From positions 1,301,501 through 1,365,500 of the forward strand of contig CALNXK010000007.1 of the NCBI GenBank assembly GCA_942486035.1: a stretch of 64,000 nucleotides of DNA, given 5' to 3'. The stretch comes from Porites lobata (lineage: Eukaryota > Cnidaria > Anthozoa > Scleractinia > Poritidae). The notes under the pieces are model-generated. The model did no database searches, had not been told where the DNA came from, and saw only the letters and a program-made list of their open reading frames with translations. Shown one piece after another: positions 1 through 10,862 of the stretch (its first letter is position 1; each line of letters begins with the position of its first letter). The position numbers were made by a program, and so were the translations under genes.

Positions 1-137
1 GAAATTACAGTGTTTGTATGAGAATCTAATGTCGAATAATTTCCGTAAAACGGCTGTTCTGAACAAAATATCAATTCGCAGAAGGTTTCACTTTTGACTG
101 AGCTCGAATTCTAAATCAATTAGACGTTTAAACTTAC

Positions 138-211
138 CACCAATCAGAGGACGAAAGTATTGGAAAAGTTAGCAGAAAAGCAGCGAAAAAGCAGGTCGGG
201 TTCCGCCCCAT
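138..211 (-). CDS. Wnt ligand, first coding exon only (gene continues off the left edge)
   Basis: Exon 1 of a third Wnt gene. The ATG is at 211-209 and the reading frame gives a 24-residue signal peptide (MGRNPTC, then a hydrophobic run ending FPILSSSDW). It stops after the first two bases of a Trp codon at a GTAAGT donor (137-132). The length (74 nt), the phase-2 donor and the FPILS..W ending match exon 1 of the two complete Wnt genes further right (9048-9118 and 21212-21285), and the nucleotide match to the first of these is strong. In those genes exon 2 begins 135-146 bp further on, so here it should lie just outside the window. The product would be a secreted, lipid-modified signalling ligand. 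What is inferred is that the rest of the gene is intact. Confidence 0.8.
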
Positions 212-1400
212 GTTCTCTACAAGTACGACTGTGTTGATCGTGATTCTTGTACGCAGTAATCAAAAAGAGATGCGAGTGTCTGATTTATAATTTGTTCCAC
301 TCAAACCTGTCTCATCACGGTACAATGAGCAGTTTTCGATTCAGTAAAGAACATTCTTGCTCTCTCGGCCATACTATCTAAGTAACAATTGCTGAATGAC
401 AACGACAATGAAACATCCTATAATAAGATATGGTTATTTACTGAATTCGTATCCGGTCTCCATAATAGCTCATCAAGACTGAAAACTCCCATCGTCGACT
501 CTTTGTAAGCAAACTCCACTTCAGAGCCGGTGGTTTTAAAAGTATTAAAGCAAGAGAGAAAAATTGATAAGAGCTACTATTTTAATAAAATCGTAAACCG
601 TAACAAAATCGTAAAACCCTTTTCTCCTAACCATTTCACTACATCATAAAGAGAGAAGGTTAGGAGAATCAATAAAATGATCATCAAAGGAAAATGTTTT
701 GATCGTCTAGCAAATTCTCCCAGCTAATTCCTCAAGGTAATGTATGGGGAACAGTCTTGAGAAATTGTATGCTCACTGATTGGTGCCTTAAGGTTAAGTG
801 AATTAGTAAGGAATATCGGTAAACACACAAATATCGTCTCTTGAATTGCATTGGCAAATTGACTTTCCGGCTGCAAATGTCTTTTAGCCTCAGGCATAAA
901 GTCTTCTTATCTTTTGTTAGTTAACCATCCGACACTTAACGTTTCCTTTTATAAAACTAACGCCTTAAAATATTTTCTTCATAAAAACAATGACAATAAT
1001 AGAAATAATAACATTTCATGACTAGAGCCAAACTCGCCAAGGTGGTTTTCAGTCGAGGCCTCTCTATTCCGTTTATATATGAATGTCTAAAAGTACGTAA
1101 AATTAGAAAACAAGCTTTGCCACAAAAGCAATGTCAAAACGAAAGGGAAAAATCACTGAAACATCTGATTGGTTAACAGTTGACCACGTGACTTTATCAC
1201 GACGCATGCGCAGACAGGTTTGCAAATAAAGAAAAAAATTGATTCTTGTGCTTGAATTTACGAGTGTGCTTATATTTATCACTAGACCGTTTTGTTTTTT
1301 GTGCTGAAATGAAGAATCCTTATGCTTGCGTAGCTGGTGAGAAGCAGTTAACGTTTTCAATGAATAGGGTGGACTGGATGACAAAAGGAGCAACTGTCTT
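212..1400 (-). repeat. Duplicated 5' flank of the leftmost Wnt gene
   Basis: This non-coding stretch is related, in the same order and orientation, to the flank upstream of the next Wnt gene (9119-10862). Matching landmarks include GGCCATA..AAGTAA near 370, ACTTCAGAG near 520, CCTTTTATAAAAC near 950, GGTTTTCAG near 1045, GCATGCGCAGACA near 1205 and TAGCTGGTGAGAA near 1332. Similarity fades after about 1400. The block probably carries the promoter and 5' UTR and was copied together with the gene. The shared GCATGCGCAGAC core resembles an NRF1-type site, but binding is not shown. Confidence 0.65.
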
Positions 1401-1989
1401 AAGTTAATGACGGTTAACGGAATGAATATTAAGCAAACACTTTTAAAAGACATCTCGGCTCTCAGGGTTAGGTTTTCATTGGCAATATGATAACAGTTTA
1501 CATATTACTCATGTCCGACCGCTCACTAATACTTTTGGTATGAAAAAGCTTCATTTGAAAGTGTCCATTTTCCGTATTACCGGTGTCATTATAAGCATGT
1601 GTAAGAGAAAATATTTCGAGGTTTCCATCGCCAGGAACAAAGAAAACTGTCTGTCATAAATTCGGGGTGTGTGCATTAAGCAGGTGCCCGAAAAGTGCTA
1701 AACCAGTTTCCTAACAAATTGCCGATATGCATTCGATCAGATAACATGATAACCAGTTCAGAGCTAATTGGTTTTCCATAGTATTCTGAACTTGAATGGC
1801 AGTTAGACGTCTTTCTCTCGATTTGCGCGCAAAGGAAGGCCGGAAGGAGAAGGCTTTGCCTCTCATTTTTATATTTCCCATAGTCCCTGGAGCCTCGTCA
1901 CCAGTCACTCAAGTGTCACTCGCGTTTCGCGCTCGCCTCTGTGTGAAAAACGAAGTGCCTGAGGAGGAGGCTGATTATGAGTATATACC

Positions 1990-2362
1990 GTCCGATGCGT
2001 TCCATCCTCGGAGACCCAGAGGCAGATAGTGGGGGTGAGGGAAAGTCTAAACGGGCGGAAAAATATGGCACGAAGAAAAGTAAAGAACGGCGAGAAGAGC
2101 CCCTGCGGACAATGTCTTAACAGACCAGTTCCAAACGGTCGCCGCCGTTCTGCCTTCTGATTGGTGCCAGAAAACTTTTGTGTTTTTCTGCCCAATCAGA
2201 AGGCAGAACGGCGGCGACCGTTTGGAACTGGTCTGGTAAGACATTGTACCCACGGGCTCTCTCGCCGTTCTTTACTTTTCTTCGTGCCATACTTTTCCGC
2301 CCGTTTAGACTTTCTCTCGCCCCCACTATCTGCCCCTGGGTCTCCAAGGATGGATGCGTTCA
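1990..2362. mobile_element. Foldback (MITE-like) element
   Basis: This is a near-complete palindrome. The left arm (about 1990-2165) reads as the reverse complement of the right arm (about 2187-2362). The inner parts (2115-2160 and 2192-2240) match almost base for base. The short overlapping ORFs here are only readings of the two arms. The outer ends (ATCCTCGGAGACCCAG) match those of the larger foldback at 45406-46322, so the two belong to one family. It lies downstream of the Wnt gene ending at 2983. Confidence 0.85.
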
Positions 2363-2605
2363 GGCGTCTAAGAAAAAGCAGAGAGGCTTAAGCGCAGAAC
2401 AGGTGATATCCATACAAAGCCCTAAATGTTACTGAAATAGGCTCTGTTGATATGCTAATATTTCACATTGTTTGGGTACCGACCAACATGGTTACACTGA
2501 GGTTATGTGCATTCGCCAGAACGTACAGATGACGTCATGGTGTACATTCATTTCCCTCTTTTTTGAGGAACATTAAAAGAGAACTAGAGGTAACAGCATA
2601 TGTAA

Positions 2606-2692
2606 CATGCGCTTGGAAGTAATGTTTGCAAGAAAGAACGCTCGCGTTCCTCATCGTGTGCCCGTTCTTTCGAGCATATAACTTTCAAGCGC
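2606..2692. repeat. Small imperfect inverted repeat
   Basis: GCGCTTGGAAGT...AAAGAACG on the left pairs with CGTTCTTT...ACTTTCAAGCGC on the right across a short loop. It may be a remnant of a MITE or a stem-loop. No gene is associated with it. Confidence 0.5.
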
Positions 2693-2982
2693 CTGCTATG
2701 CAGGCTATAGAAGTATCAGGAAATAGCTTAACAAATCAGAGGCTGGACTCATACAGCAAAGGCTTATCCTCCAAGGCAGCTAAAAAATTATTCTGACAGC
2801 TTGAACCAGAAGGAAGCCTACTTCTTCCTAAGTCTTTGTACGGCATTTTCCCACGCTTTCACGACCACCGTGAAGTACATTACCGACGTTCAGCTCGGAG
2901 CTCGCGGTAACCTGGCCGAACATAGGCCTAAGGACTATTTAGGTCTGTTTAGATTATAAACGTTTGTATAGATAGCGGCAAT

Positions 2983-5900
2983 TTACCGACAAAAGTAACT
3001 ATCAACCATTCTCCTGCAAGTATTGCATTTTACTCGGCAACACCAATAAAACTTGCACGAACATTCATACTCTTCACGGACTTGAAGGGTGTTATAGCCA
3101 CGCCCACAGCACAAAATCCTGCAATTCCCGGGGCCTGGGGCGGTCTTGTGGCAACGTCTTCCCGTGGTACCCAGAGATCCCGTGCTGTTGTTGGGCACGC
3201 AATAATCCGGGGACTCTTCCAAGAACCAAAGATCACCTTCTAAGAGCTTTCCTGGATATTTTCCATCGGCTACAATGAGTTGGTTTCTGCCCTGATGGAC
3301 TGTTACTTTGGTAGCGTTGAGATATTTGTTGTAAAGATGCCCACCTACAGCACCAAACGGTCCCAAGGTTCTAAGGCACGTTCTATATGAGCACGAGGCT
3401 GAAATCCCATGACATTTGCATACCAGCCTCATATGGCTCTTCACAGCCTACGGGAAACAAAAACATACGACTAAAGCAAAAGGAGACTGCAGCTGATTAA
3501 ACAAAGTTTCTCTCAAGTAGTTCAATATTGAGGTGGAAGTTACCTGGAGATTCATAAATCAGTTTTATTAACTTCTTTTTTTTTTATCATTTTGGTACTC
3601 TTTCTGGTTAGCTAAAATTCGGTATTAATCATAACAGTGCAATCGGCGCCTCCATCTCTAGATGTGTGGGTAAAAAAACCTTTCCACAAAAGCATTTTAT
3701 CATCGCTTAGCTCAAAGCATTGGCCGTCACTACGCTTAGATAATGAGTTAAGCTCATGCGTAAGGAAGCGAAGCCTGAGGCCCTTTCAGGAACGTGAGGC
3801 CGCTGCTAAAGAAAGAAATCTTTCAAGCAGGGGAGGGGTCGAAGAGGCGACTGGCCGGGGTCCAAAATGCTGGTAAAATAGTTGGTTCCATAAAATGGTT
3901 TCAAAAGCCGGCTACAAACGTTAGCAAACATTTGGTACCATCAAAAATGGAAGATAGCAAAATTTGGTCCCAAAATTCTGCCAAAAATGTTTGCAAAACG
4001 AAAGGTGGTAAAATTTTGAGCCCAAAATTGGTCACAAAATGGGAATATTTGAGCGGCCTATTACTTTGGCATTTGAGATTACCATATGTAGTAAATAAAA
4101 TATATAAATATATCTACACGAATATCAGCTAGTAACGACGTTTTGCTCTCACGACCTTCATCAGCCATACATGAAGTATACAACTGAGACTTGAACATCA
4201 ATAACCTTACTCTAGTTACCTAGCAAATTGAAAGCAAAAACTGACTTCGAAGTTAGAGCAAAAAAGCAAAAATGAATGATAGGGACAGTCATTAATTGCA
4301 ACGTTGAAATTCACAATAATTGTCTTAGTATCTCCGACCTTTTAGTAGGATAAAACTCTGTACAATACGATGATTATGATTTTTTGAATTGAGTAATGAT
4401 GGGGGTTTTCTTTGTGCGAAACTGTTGCCCTCGAAAGCGTATTTCATTTTCTACGACACTATGTGGGCATAAAATTCGAGGGAACAGTAAAAATCACAGT
4501 AAGTACATGTTGCAAAATGTTTGAATGACCAAAACAATGAGACACACAAATAAAAGACAGAAACAGACAAAAACAGGTGATGCGTTGCAATATATTAATT
4601 GATAAATCAAGTTTTACCACACAGTGAGCTATGTCCCGGAACGTGTGATATAAACTTTATTATACCAAAGGAATTATTTCAGTTCATTGCAGTTATGAAT
4701 TTTTAATATAATTTTTCACAAATTTATCTTCCACAGGAATAGATCAATAATAATTTCATAATGATTGAACTGTGTTCCTCTTTAGTTTTTTCGTAATTCA
4801 ACCAATACTTTTTCGTAAGTTGTATAAATTTAGCCGTTTTTTTTATGATAAGTTTTGATTTTGCTGGATGTCTTAAGAAACAATTCAGCTTCAGAGGTAA
4901 TGGTAGTAAAAATTGTGCTGTATGTTGTGTATATTAAGTTTAAGACTAATATGATGAAATTCAGGGTTTGTTAATTTTAACGAAAACGACATGTAACATA
5001 ACCTTAAAGTCTCCTTTGCCGATTGTAAACTTATATCTTGTGGCCTCTTCTTTAATTCTAAAAAGCGTTCAGGTGGAAGGCTGAGGGAACTCACTCCTGC
5101 CGGAATTTCAAGAATAGCCAAGAAATCCAGGAATGACTGTTCCTTATATAAATATTATCAGGCTGATGAAACTATCTCTAGCTGGTATTGCCAGGAACAG
5201 TCAGGAGAGTGAGGGATGACTGTCAGTTCCCCATGTGAAAATTTAACCTGGCTTTCATGGAAAGGCTGAAGAAATCAAGTCTAGAGTTACCAAGAATAGC
5301 CAAGGAAACCAGGAATGACTGTTCCTTATGAGAAAATTATCAGGATTTCATGGAAAGGCTTATTTAAGAAACTATCTCTAGTTAGTATTGTCAGGAATAG
5401 CCAAGCCAAAAGCCAGGAATGACTGTTTCTTAGATGAAAATTACCCGGTTTTTATGGAAAGGCTAGAGATGCAAACTCTTGAGAACCAGAAAAAGAAAAG
5501 ATGCTGGACTTTACCAGAACTGTCCTGGCTTCCATTGGAAGCCTGGAGATACTAACTCCTGGATCGCGGCCAAAAAGCCATAGATACTGGAGTCGCCTAA
5601 TGTAGTAAAAGGGCCTCGTTTTCATGAAAGGGAAAGGGCTAGAGATACTAACTGTGAGGCCAAGAAAGTAAAGGTGCTGGTGTCTTTTAGTCTGATTAAG
5701 GACCTGGACTTTGTGGAAAGGTCGCTGTGTTGACAAAAGTGTTATTCCTGCATACAAATAACCCTAGAAAGACTTGAGAAGTATGCACATTGGATGTAAA
5801 GGGAAATTAATGTGGATATAGGACCGAAAAAGGTTCTTATATCAAAAACGAAAACCAACAAGAACAAATAATATAAACGTGATGAAAATATTGAAATTAT

Positions 5901-8900
5901 AGAAAAATACAGAAAAAGAATACGCATTATTAACGGAGAGAAAAAAGCTCTTCAAACTGGAAAGGGTCACACCAAATAGAGAAATGCACTCAAAATTAAC
6001 GCAGAAAGTGGTACATATAAGAAAATTTAGTCATTGATATTTTTAAACTATATGGTAAGCTTAGATTAATAGCTGTTTAAAATAAAAACAAAGTATATGT
6101 AAAACGGGTAGGTTTTGACACACTAGATCTACTTACGAAGAGCTTCAATAGTTAGAAGAAATGTCTATGGTCCAAAATTGGTATTTGACAACTTAAAAAG
6201 ACTTAATGAAAAACCAACACATTGAGTATTACCAAAGTACAGAAAAACTGAGATGTAGGTCGTGAGGTTGTTTATTATGACAACCAGGGAGTCTATTAAG
6301 TCAACTTGAACAAATTGGAGAGAGCATTTCTGCTCGGGTAACATACAATGGTGTTAAAATAAATTTTCCAGTTTCCAGACATTGTACACATAACTCAAAT
6401 TTATCAAAGTTGATATTAGATATAGCTACGATAAAAAGCTATGTAAGTTCAATGAAACAAGAATATATCTCATATTGGCAAAACACTCTTCAACATTCTC
6501 AAAAACTTGAATTTTATAGATCTTTTAAGACCGATCATACTTCCTCTAGGTACTTAGACTTAACAGGAGGACCAGCTTGGAGAAGGGCTTTAGTAAAACT
6601 ACGAATAAGCAATCACAAACTAATGATAGAAATAGGCAGACACAATCAAACTACGAAGGATAATAGCCATTGCCCTTTTCGTGGATACAATGTAATAGAA
6701 GACGAAGTTCACTTTCTTTTTCAATGTCCTACATACTCTATGATTAGGAATACATTTTACTATAAAGTCAAGACTCTGATTCCAAATATTACCGAGTTAC
6801 CTATAAACGGTTTGATCAATGAACTGATGAACTCTTCTAATTACTTTATCAATATACAATTCATAAAATATATTTCAGCTTGTTTTGATGTTCGTGACAA
6901 ATTATTGTCAAAGTAACATAATTGCCTGTGTTGTAAGTTTGATTCCTAAACATAGCTTTTGCAATACTGTATGTGTTTGTATGGTCATGCAAATAAAACT
7001 CGTTGTTATTAATATTGGTGGTGTTAAACTAACAACAGGAGCTCATGAGGTTCCTGGTAACAATTAACTCAGAAAGGCAGTAAACTTACAATATAAATAT
7101 TAACTAAAAGAGCAAAGTATACTTCTTCTGTTAACAGGTAGAAAAACGTTGGATGTATAATTATCTTTGATGCCGTCTTAATAACAGAAGAGAATATACA
7201 CAGACTCCATACATCGTGATGTAGGTATGGACAGGTTATGAATGACATATACTGCCAAGTGAGCTAGCATACTGACCAGTAGAACCTCTTATAAAAGTTA
7301 TGGCATAAAATACAGTACTGATTCAGAACTCAGACATTAGAGCGAACATTTGACTTTTGGTGATGGCATGTATTGTTGTAGTTGATCTTAATGATTAATT
7401 ATACAATATATAAACAAACAAACCATAAAACACTAAGAATTAGCTCGAGAAAACAGCAAAGTACCGTATGTGTCATGCAGTGATCACAACCGATATTGTA
7501 CCACTAACTAACAAACAAACAATCTTTGCAACGAGAAAGTTCTTGACACGAAAACAACTAAATTTACAATGAAACAATGAAACATTTTACTCAACTTGTG
7601 AAGTGGTTTCTAAATTACATATTGGATGCCACTGAGACGGGTGAACTTAACTTAGCTTAACGTTTTGCCACCAAATAAATCGGATACCATTCAGACGATA
7701 TATCACTCACCTGCCTTCCCACAAGGTTGTTGTGAAGGTTGATTTTTGCTCTGATGTCATGCTCCCGCTTTTCTCGAGAATCTATAAACTTACTGGCGTA
7801 TTTCAAACCATATTCAATGTTGTCATTACAGCCAGCCCACTCGAATCCTGTTCCTTCAGCTAGCTGAGTATTATTGCAAGCACAATTTCTGAGTACACCA
7901 CGCGCACAAGCTTTTGTAATCTCGTGAACGACCCCGGAAGAGGTTATGGCATAAATAAAGGCGGTCTCTCGAGATGCTGAAACAAAGCCACATCATTCCA
8001 ATGTCAGAACTGAATCAGCAAAAATAAAGGAAAGAAAATCAACACTGAGCGGACGTGAAAAACGTCAATATACGGATAAAGGCTTTAACACTGGACAAAC
8101 TTGTTTGAAACTTGTTTAGTAATTTAGTTGAGGCACAAATTGCAACAGAAATTGCGACATAATTCGAAGAAAAATTCACTAGTCGTACAGGGCCCGCGTA
8201 ACCTAAAGAAGGTGAAGTTTAAATTTAATCCTGGGTTAAGCCAAATTTTAAGCAAAGTTTTTTCGTCTCTGCACATGCAGTCGGAGCTAATAATATATTT
8301 TTGAACCTTTACTACAAGATAAGGTTATAATATTGCATAGCTTAACGCAACTCAGTTTCAAGCCGATAATTTTAGGCATTACGCTGTTGTTTTGAGGGTG
8401 GTGACGCTTAAAAGCATAATGCTCAAATTTTCGAGCACAATATATCTAACCCTACCTTTCAACTGACCTGGGACCACGGCCTCGACGAGCGGACTGAACG
8501 CTTAGAGACCTTAGAACCTTATATGACAGGTTATATACAACACCTTCTTTTAATTTCTCCTTCAAAGTACATGCTGTTTTTTACATGCTGTAACAGTTTA
8601 TCTGGCAAATTTTCTTTTATCCAGTTTTCCCGTACGCGTGGTTAGATAGTGTTATGAAATAACTCACTATAACTGATTATTTTACCTTTTCGCGGAACTT
8701 TTTCGAAAACGCTGACATCACGAGCGACTGTGGAACAATTCCATAATTCGTCCTTTAACTGTTTCTGGCACTCCTGCACACCAAGTTTCGCTCCTTTCCC
8801 AATACTGATCGCAATATCAGGATATTCTTCGCAAAATCGTTTTTGGTCCTTAACTAAAGCAGCTCGGTTGCACATAACTTGAGCATCAAGATCGTACACT

Positions 8901-9118
8901 TGAGACATAAACCTAATATATGTATTACAGAAACAAATTAAATTGTCATCAAAATGTTCCACTTGTGCGTTCTTGTGTTAATTTGGAGAACAAATTTCCG
9001 GTAGAACTCGTGGTAATTCTTATATTCAGTTAATCGTTTAAACTTACCACCAGTAAGAACATGAAAGTATTGGAAATGATAACAGAAGAACAGCGAAAAA
9101 CCAGGACGAGTTTCCCAT
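2983..9118 (-). CDS. Wnt: Wnt family secreted ligand (Wnt2-like, divergent copy)
   Basis: Complete four-exon gene: exons 9048-9118, 8686-8912, 7711-7976 and 2983-3447. Every junction has GT/AG and keeps frame (intron phases 2, 1, 0), giving 342 residues. A hydrophobic signal peptide ends near SCSYWW, followed by GKGAKLGVQEC, WNCSTVARD, FEWAGCNDNIEYG and INLHNN. The palmitoleoylation hairpin reads CKCHGISASC, with the acceptor serine kept. The C-terminal domain has SPDYC, GSLGTTGRRC, CCGRGYNT and YWCCRVKC. I count 24 cysteines in the mature protein, as expected for Wnts. Oddities: the usual R-W-N-C is L-W-N-C, the Trp after the hairpin TC is Leu, and the protein ends one residue after the last Cys. 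Intron 3 (3448-7710) is long and holds a LINE fragment and a tandem repeat. Wnt membership is certain; Wnt2-group assignment is inference from residues and from linkage to ST7. Confidence 0.93.
3448..5060. other. Wnt intron 3, left part, nothing recognised
   Basis: Intronic sequence of the Wnt gene at 2983-9118. Between 3860 and 4040 there is a weak internal repetition of AAAATTTGGTC-like words. Short ORFs on the plus strand here have no recognisable protein features. Nothing else was seen. Confidence 0.6.
5065..5725. repeat. Degenerate tandem repeat, unit about 90-105 bp
   Basis: Recurrent words such as ATAGCCAAG, CCAGGAATGACTGTTCCTTA, ATCAGG, CATGGAAAGGCT and GAGATACTAACTC recur in the same order (for example at 5114, 5294 and 5398). 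This gives roughly six or seven diverged units inside Wnt intron 3. It is non-coding. The ORFs read through it are chance. Confidence 0.7.
6284..6916 (+). pseudogene. 3' fragment of a non-LTR retrotransposon ORF
   Basis: An open frame of about 210 codons encodes the region after the reverse transcriptase domain of a cnidarian LINE. It has a helical stretch followed by WRRALVKLRISNHKLMIEIGRHN and a zinc-knuckle-like CPF...EDEVHFLFQCPTY. The second Cys of the usual CPxC is Arg, and the reverse transcriptase domain itself is missing upstream, so this is a 5'-truncated insertion. It sits in Wnt intron 3 on the opposite strand to the host gene. Family assignment is from motif recognition; no exact element name is claimed. 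Confidence 0.7.
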
Positions 9119-9398
9119 GTTCTTGCTGTGTCTTACGCGCAGTTTAAAAAGACACACCTGATATAAATTTTTTTCCGCTCAAAACTATTTGATCGCAACA
9201 CAATGGATTTTTCTGTTGAAGAACATTCTTGCGCCGTTGGCCATATTACGCAAGTAATATTATTGTACTTGAGAATGACAACAATGAAACATCATAGTAA
9301 GAAGTAAATTCTTATCCGATCTCTTAACAACCCGTTCAAGGAAACGCTTGTTGTCCAGTTTATTTAAACAAACCTCACTTCAGAGACGATAGCTTTGA

Positions 9399-9414
9399 AA
9401 CAGTATATATAGAA
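9399..9414 (-). promoter_or_regulatory. Possible TATA box for the middle Wnt gene
   Basis: CTATATATACTG on the minus strand lies about 285 bp upstream of the ATG at 9118, within the duplicated flank. The position is plausible for a core promoter, but no transcription start can be read from the sequence. Confidence 0.25.
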
Positions 9415-10131
9415 AGAAGAGTTCAGTCTTTCAAGAAAACTACCTGTTTAATTAAACCATGGGAGGGATATTCCTAAACACTCAAAAGTTTTGCATTATC
9501 AGGACGTTTGGTTTACAAATGTATTTTCGCCTCAGGCCCTATTGTTGTTTCTAAGTTTTCCAACTGACACTTCATATTGTCCTTTTATAAAACAATTAAT
9601 AGAAAGCCATTAAGTGCTAAAAACTAACGCCCACAAAAATATTTTCGGTTAATGCCTGTTATAAAAATAGAACTATTAATAATATTTTATGAGAGAACCC
9701 AATTAGCCAAGAGGCGGTTTTCAGTGAGCCTCTCTGTTTTGTGTAAACATATACACTACAAAACTACTGTTATAGGGCAGCTCAAAAATACCCGTTGTAG
9801 GAGAACATAAAATCGACAGCAGACTCTGACCCCAACAGAAAAGCGAAAAAGAAGTTAAAAAAATTCGTTGGCTAAAAGCATCTGGGCGAAGTTGCTCGAA
9901 TGACGATTAGCCCAAACCAGGGTTAGTTACTATGACAACTTATTTGCTTCGTTTACAGTTAACCCGTGATTAGGGTTCACCTTGCTTCGAAAAACTCTTC
10001 CCTGACTGGTTGACCCAAGACAACGAGGATTTTGAGCGAGGCATGCGCAGACATGTTTAAAAAAGTTTTGATACTTGTGCTATTATGTACGCCTGTGCTT
10101 ATGTTTGTTTCTAGGTCGTTTGAGGGTGAAA

Positions 10132-10799
10132 TGTGGACCGGACAGGGGGGTACTCAACAAAGTTTCATACGGGGAGGCTCAGCCCCGAGGTCCAGCCCCC
10201 TAACCTTTCATATACCATATCTGACAGAGAAAGCACCGCTCTCATGTATCTTCCATTGACGAATGGTACACCTTTCGTATACCTAGTTTAGAACTTTGTA
10301 CCCCTTGTAACTGTTGTAAATGCATTGTCTTTTAAAAATGAATAGATCACAAGACCAGGCCGCAGTTGTTCAAACGTTGGATAGCGCTATCCACCGGATA
10401 AATCGCCATCCAACGGATAAGCATTAGGAAAACTAATTGCGTTATCCACAGGATAGTGATTTATCCGGTGGATAGCGCTATCCGCGTTTGAACTATTGGG
10501 GCCAGAAAATTTACTCGACTTTTTCCCAGTAATGAAAGGAACCTGTTAGTCCTTTTTACGGACTGGAATGATAGATTTCTCTTTACATGTGAAATTCCCT
10601 ACCCTTTCATACGCCTAAAGCCTGAAAAAGATACCCCTTTCGGACGGAGCCTCTCCGTATAGACCATTATGCGGAGTAACCCCCCCCCCGGCGGAAGGTT
10701 GACTCTTACGCTTGCTCTTATTTTAAATTATTTGGATAAAAAGTCGATGTACATAGGACTGTATAATACTCCAAATAAAGCATTGTCTTGTCTTGCTTG
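10132..10799. mobile_element. Inserted element with imperfect terminal inverted repeats
   Basis: This segment interrupts the duplicated Wnt flank. Near its left end is GGGGGGTACTC...CATACGGGGAGGCT. Near its right end is the related inverted sequence AGCCTCTCCGTAT...GAGTAACCCCCCCC. It codes for nothing evident. A second foldback is nested inside it (10359-10503). Confidence 0.6.
10359..10503. mobile_element. Foldback MITE with GGATAGCGCTATCC palindromes
   Basis: GTTCAAACG..GGATAGCGCTATCCACCGG on the left is mirrored by CCGGTGGATAGCGCTATCC.CGTTTGAAC on the right. Each arm itself contains the 14-bp palindrome GGATAGCGCTATCC. A diverged relative may lie at about 31138-31250. Confidence 0.8.
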
Positions 10800-10862
10800 C
10801 GCTTATGCCTGGGTAGCTAGTGAGAACCAGTCATTAACAGGGACTGGATAGGCTGACTGGAG

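Larger units (their letters stand above)
9119..10862 (-). repeat. Duplicated 5' flank of the middle Wnt gene, with an insertion
   Basis: Counterpart of the block at 212-1400. Shared landmarks run from the exon 1 region to GCATGCGCAGACAT near 10042 and TAGCTAGTGAGAACCAG near 10813. The match is broken by about 0.67 kb at 10132-10799 that is absent from the other copy. That stretch is therefore a later insertion, and the other copy marks the empty site. Confidence 0.65.

Noticed and set aside
1796..2435. Several overlapping ORFs of 65-96 codons on both strands
   Set aside because: Those over 1990-2362 read the two arms of a palindromic element in various frames, and the rest show no protein family features.
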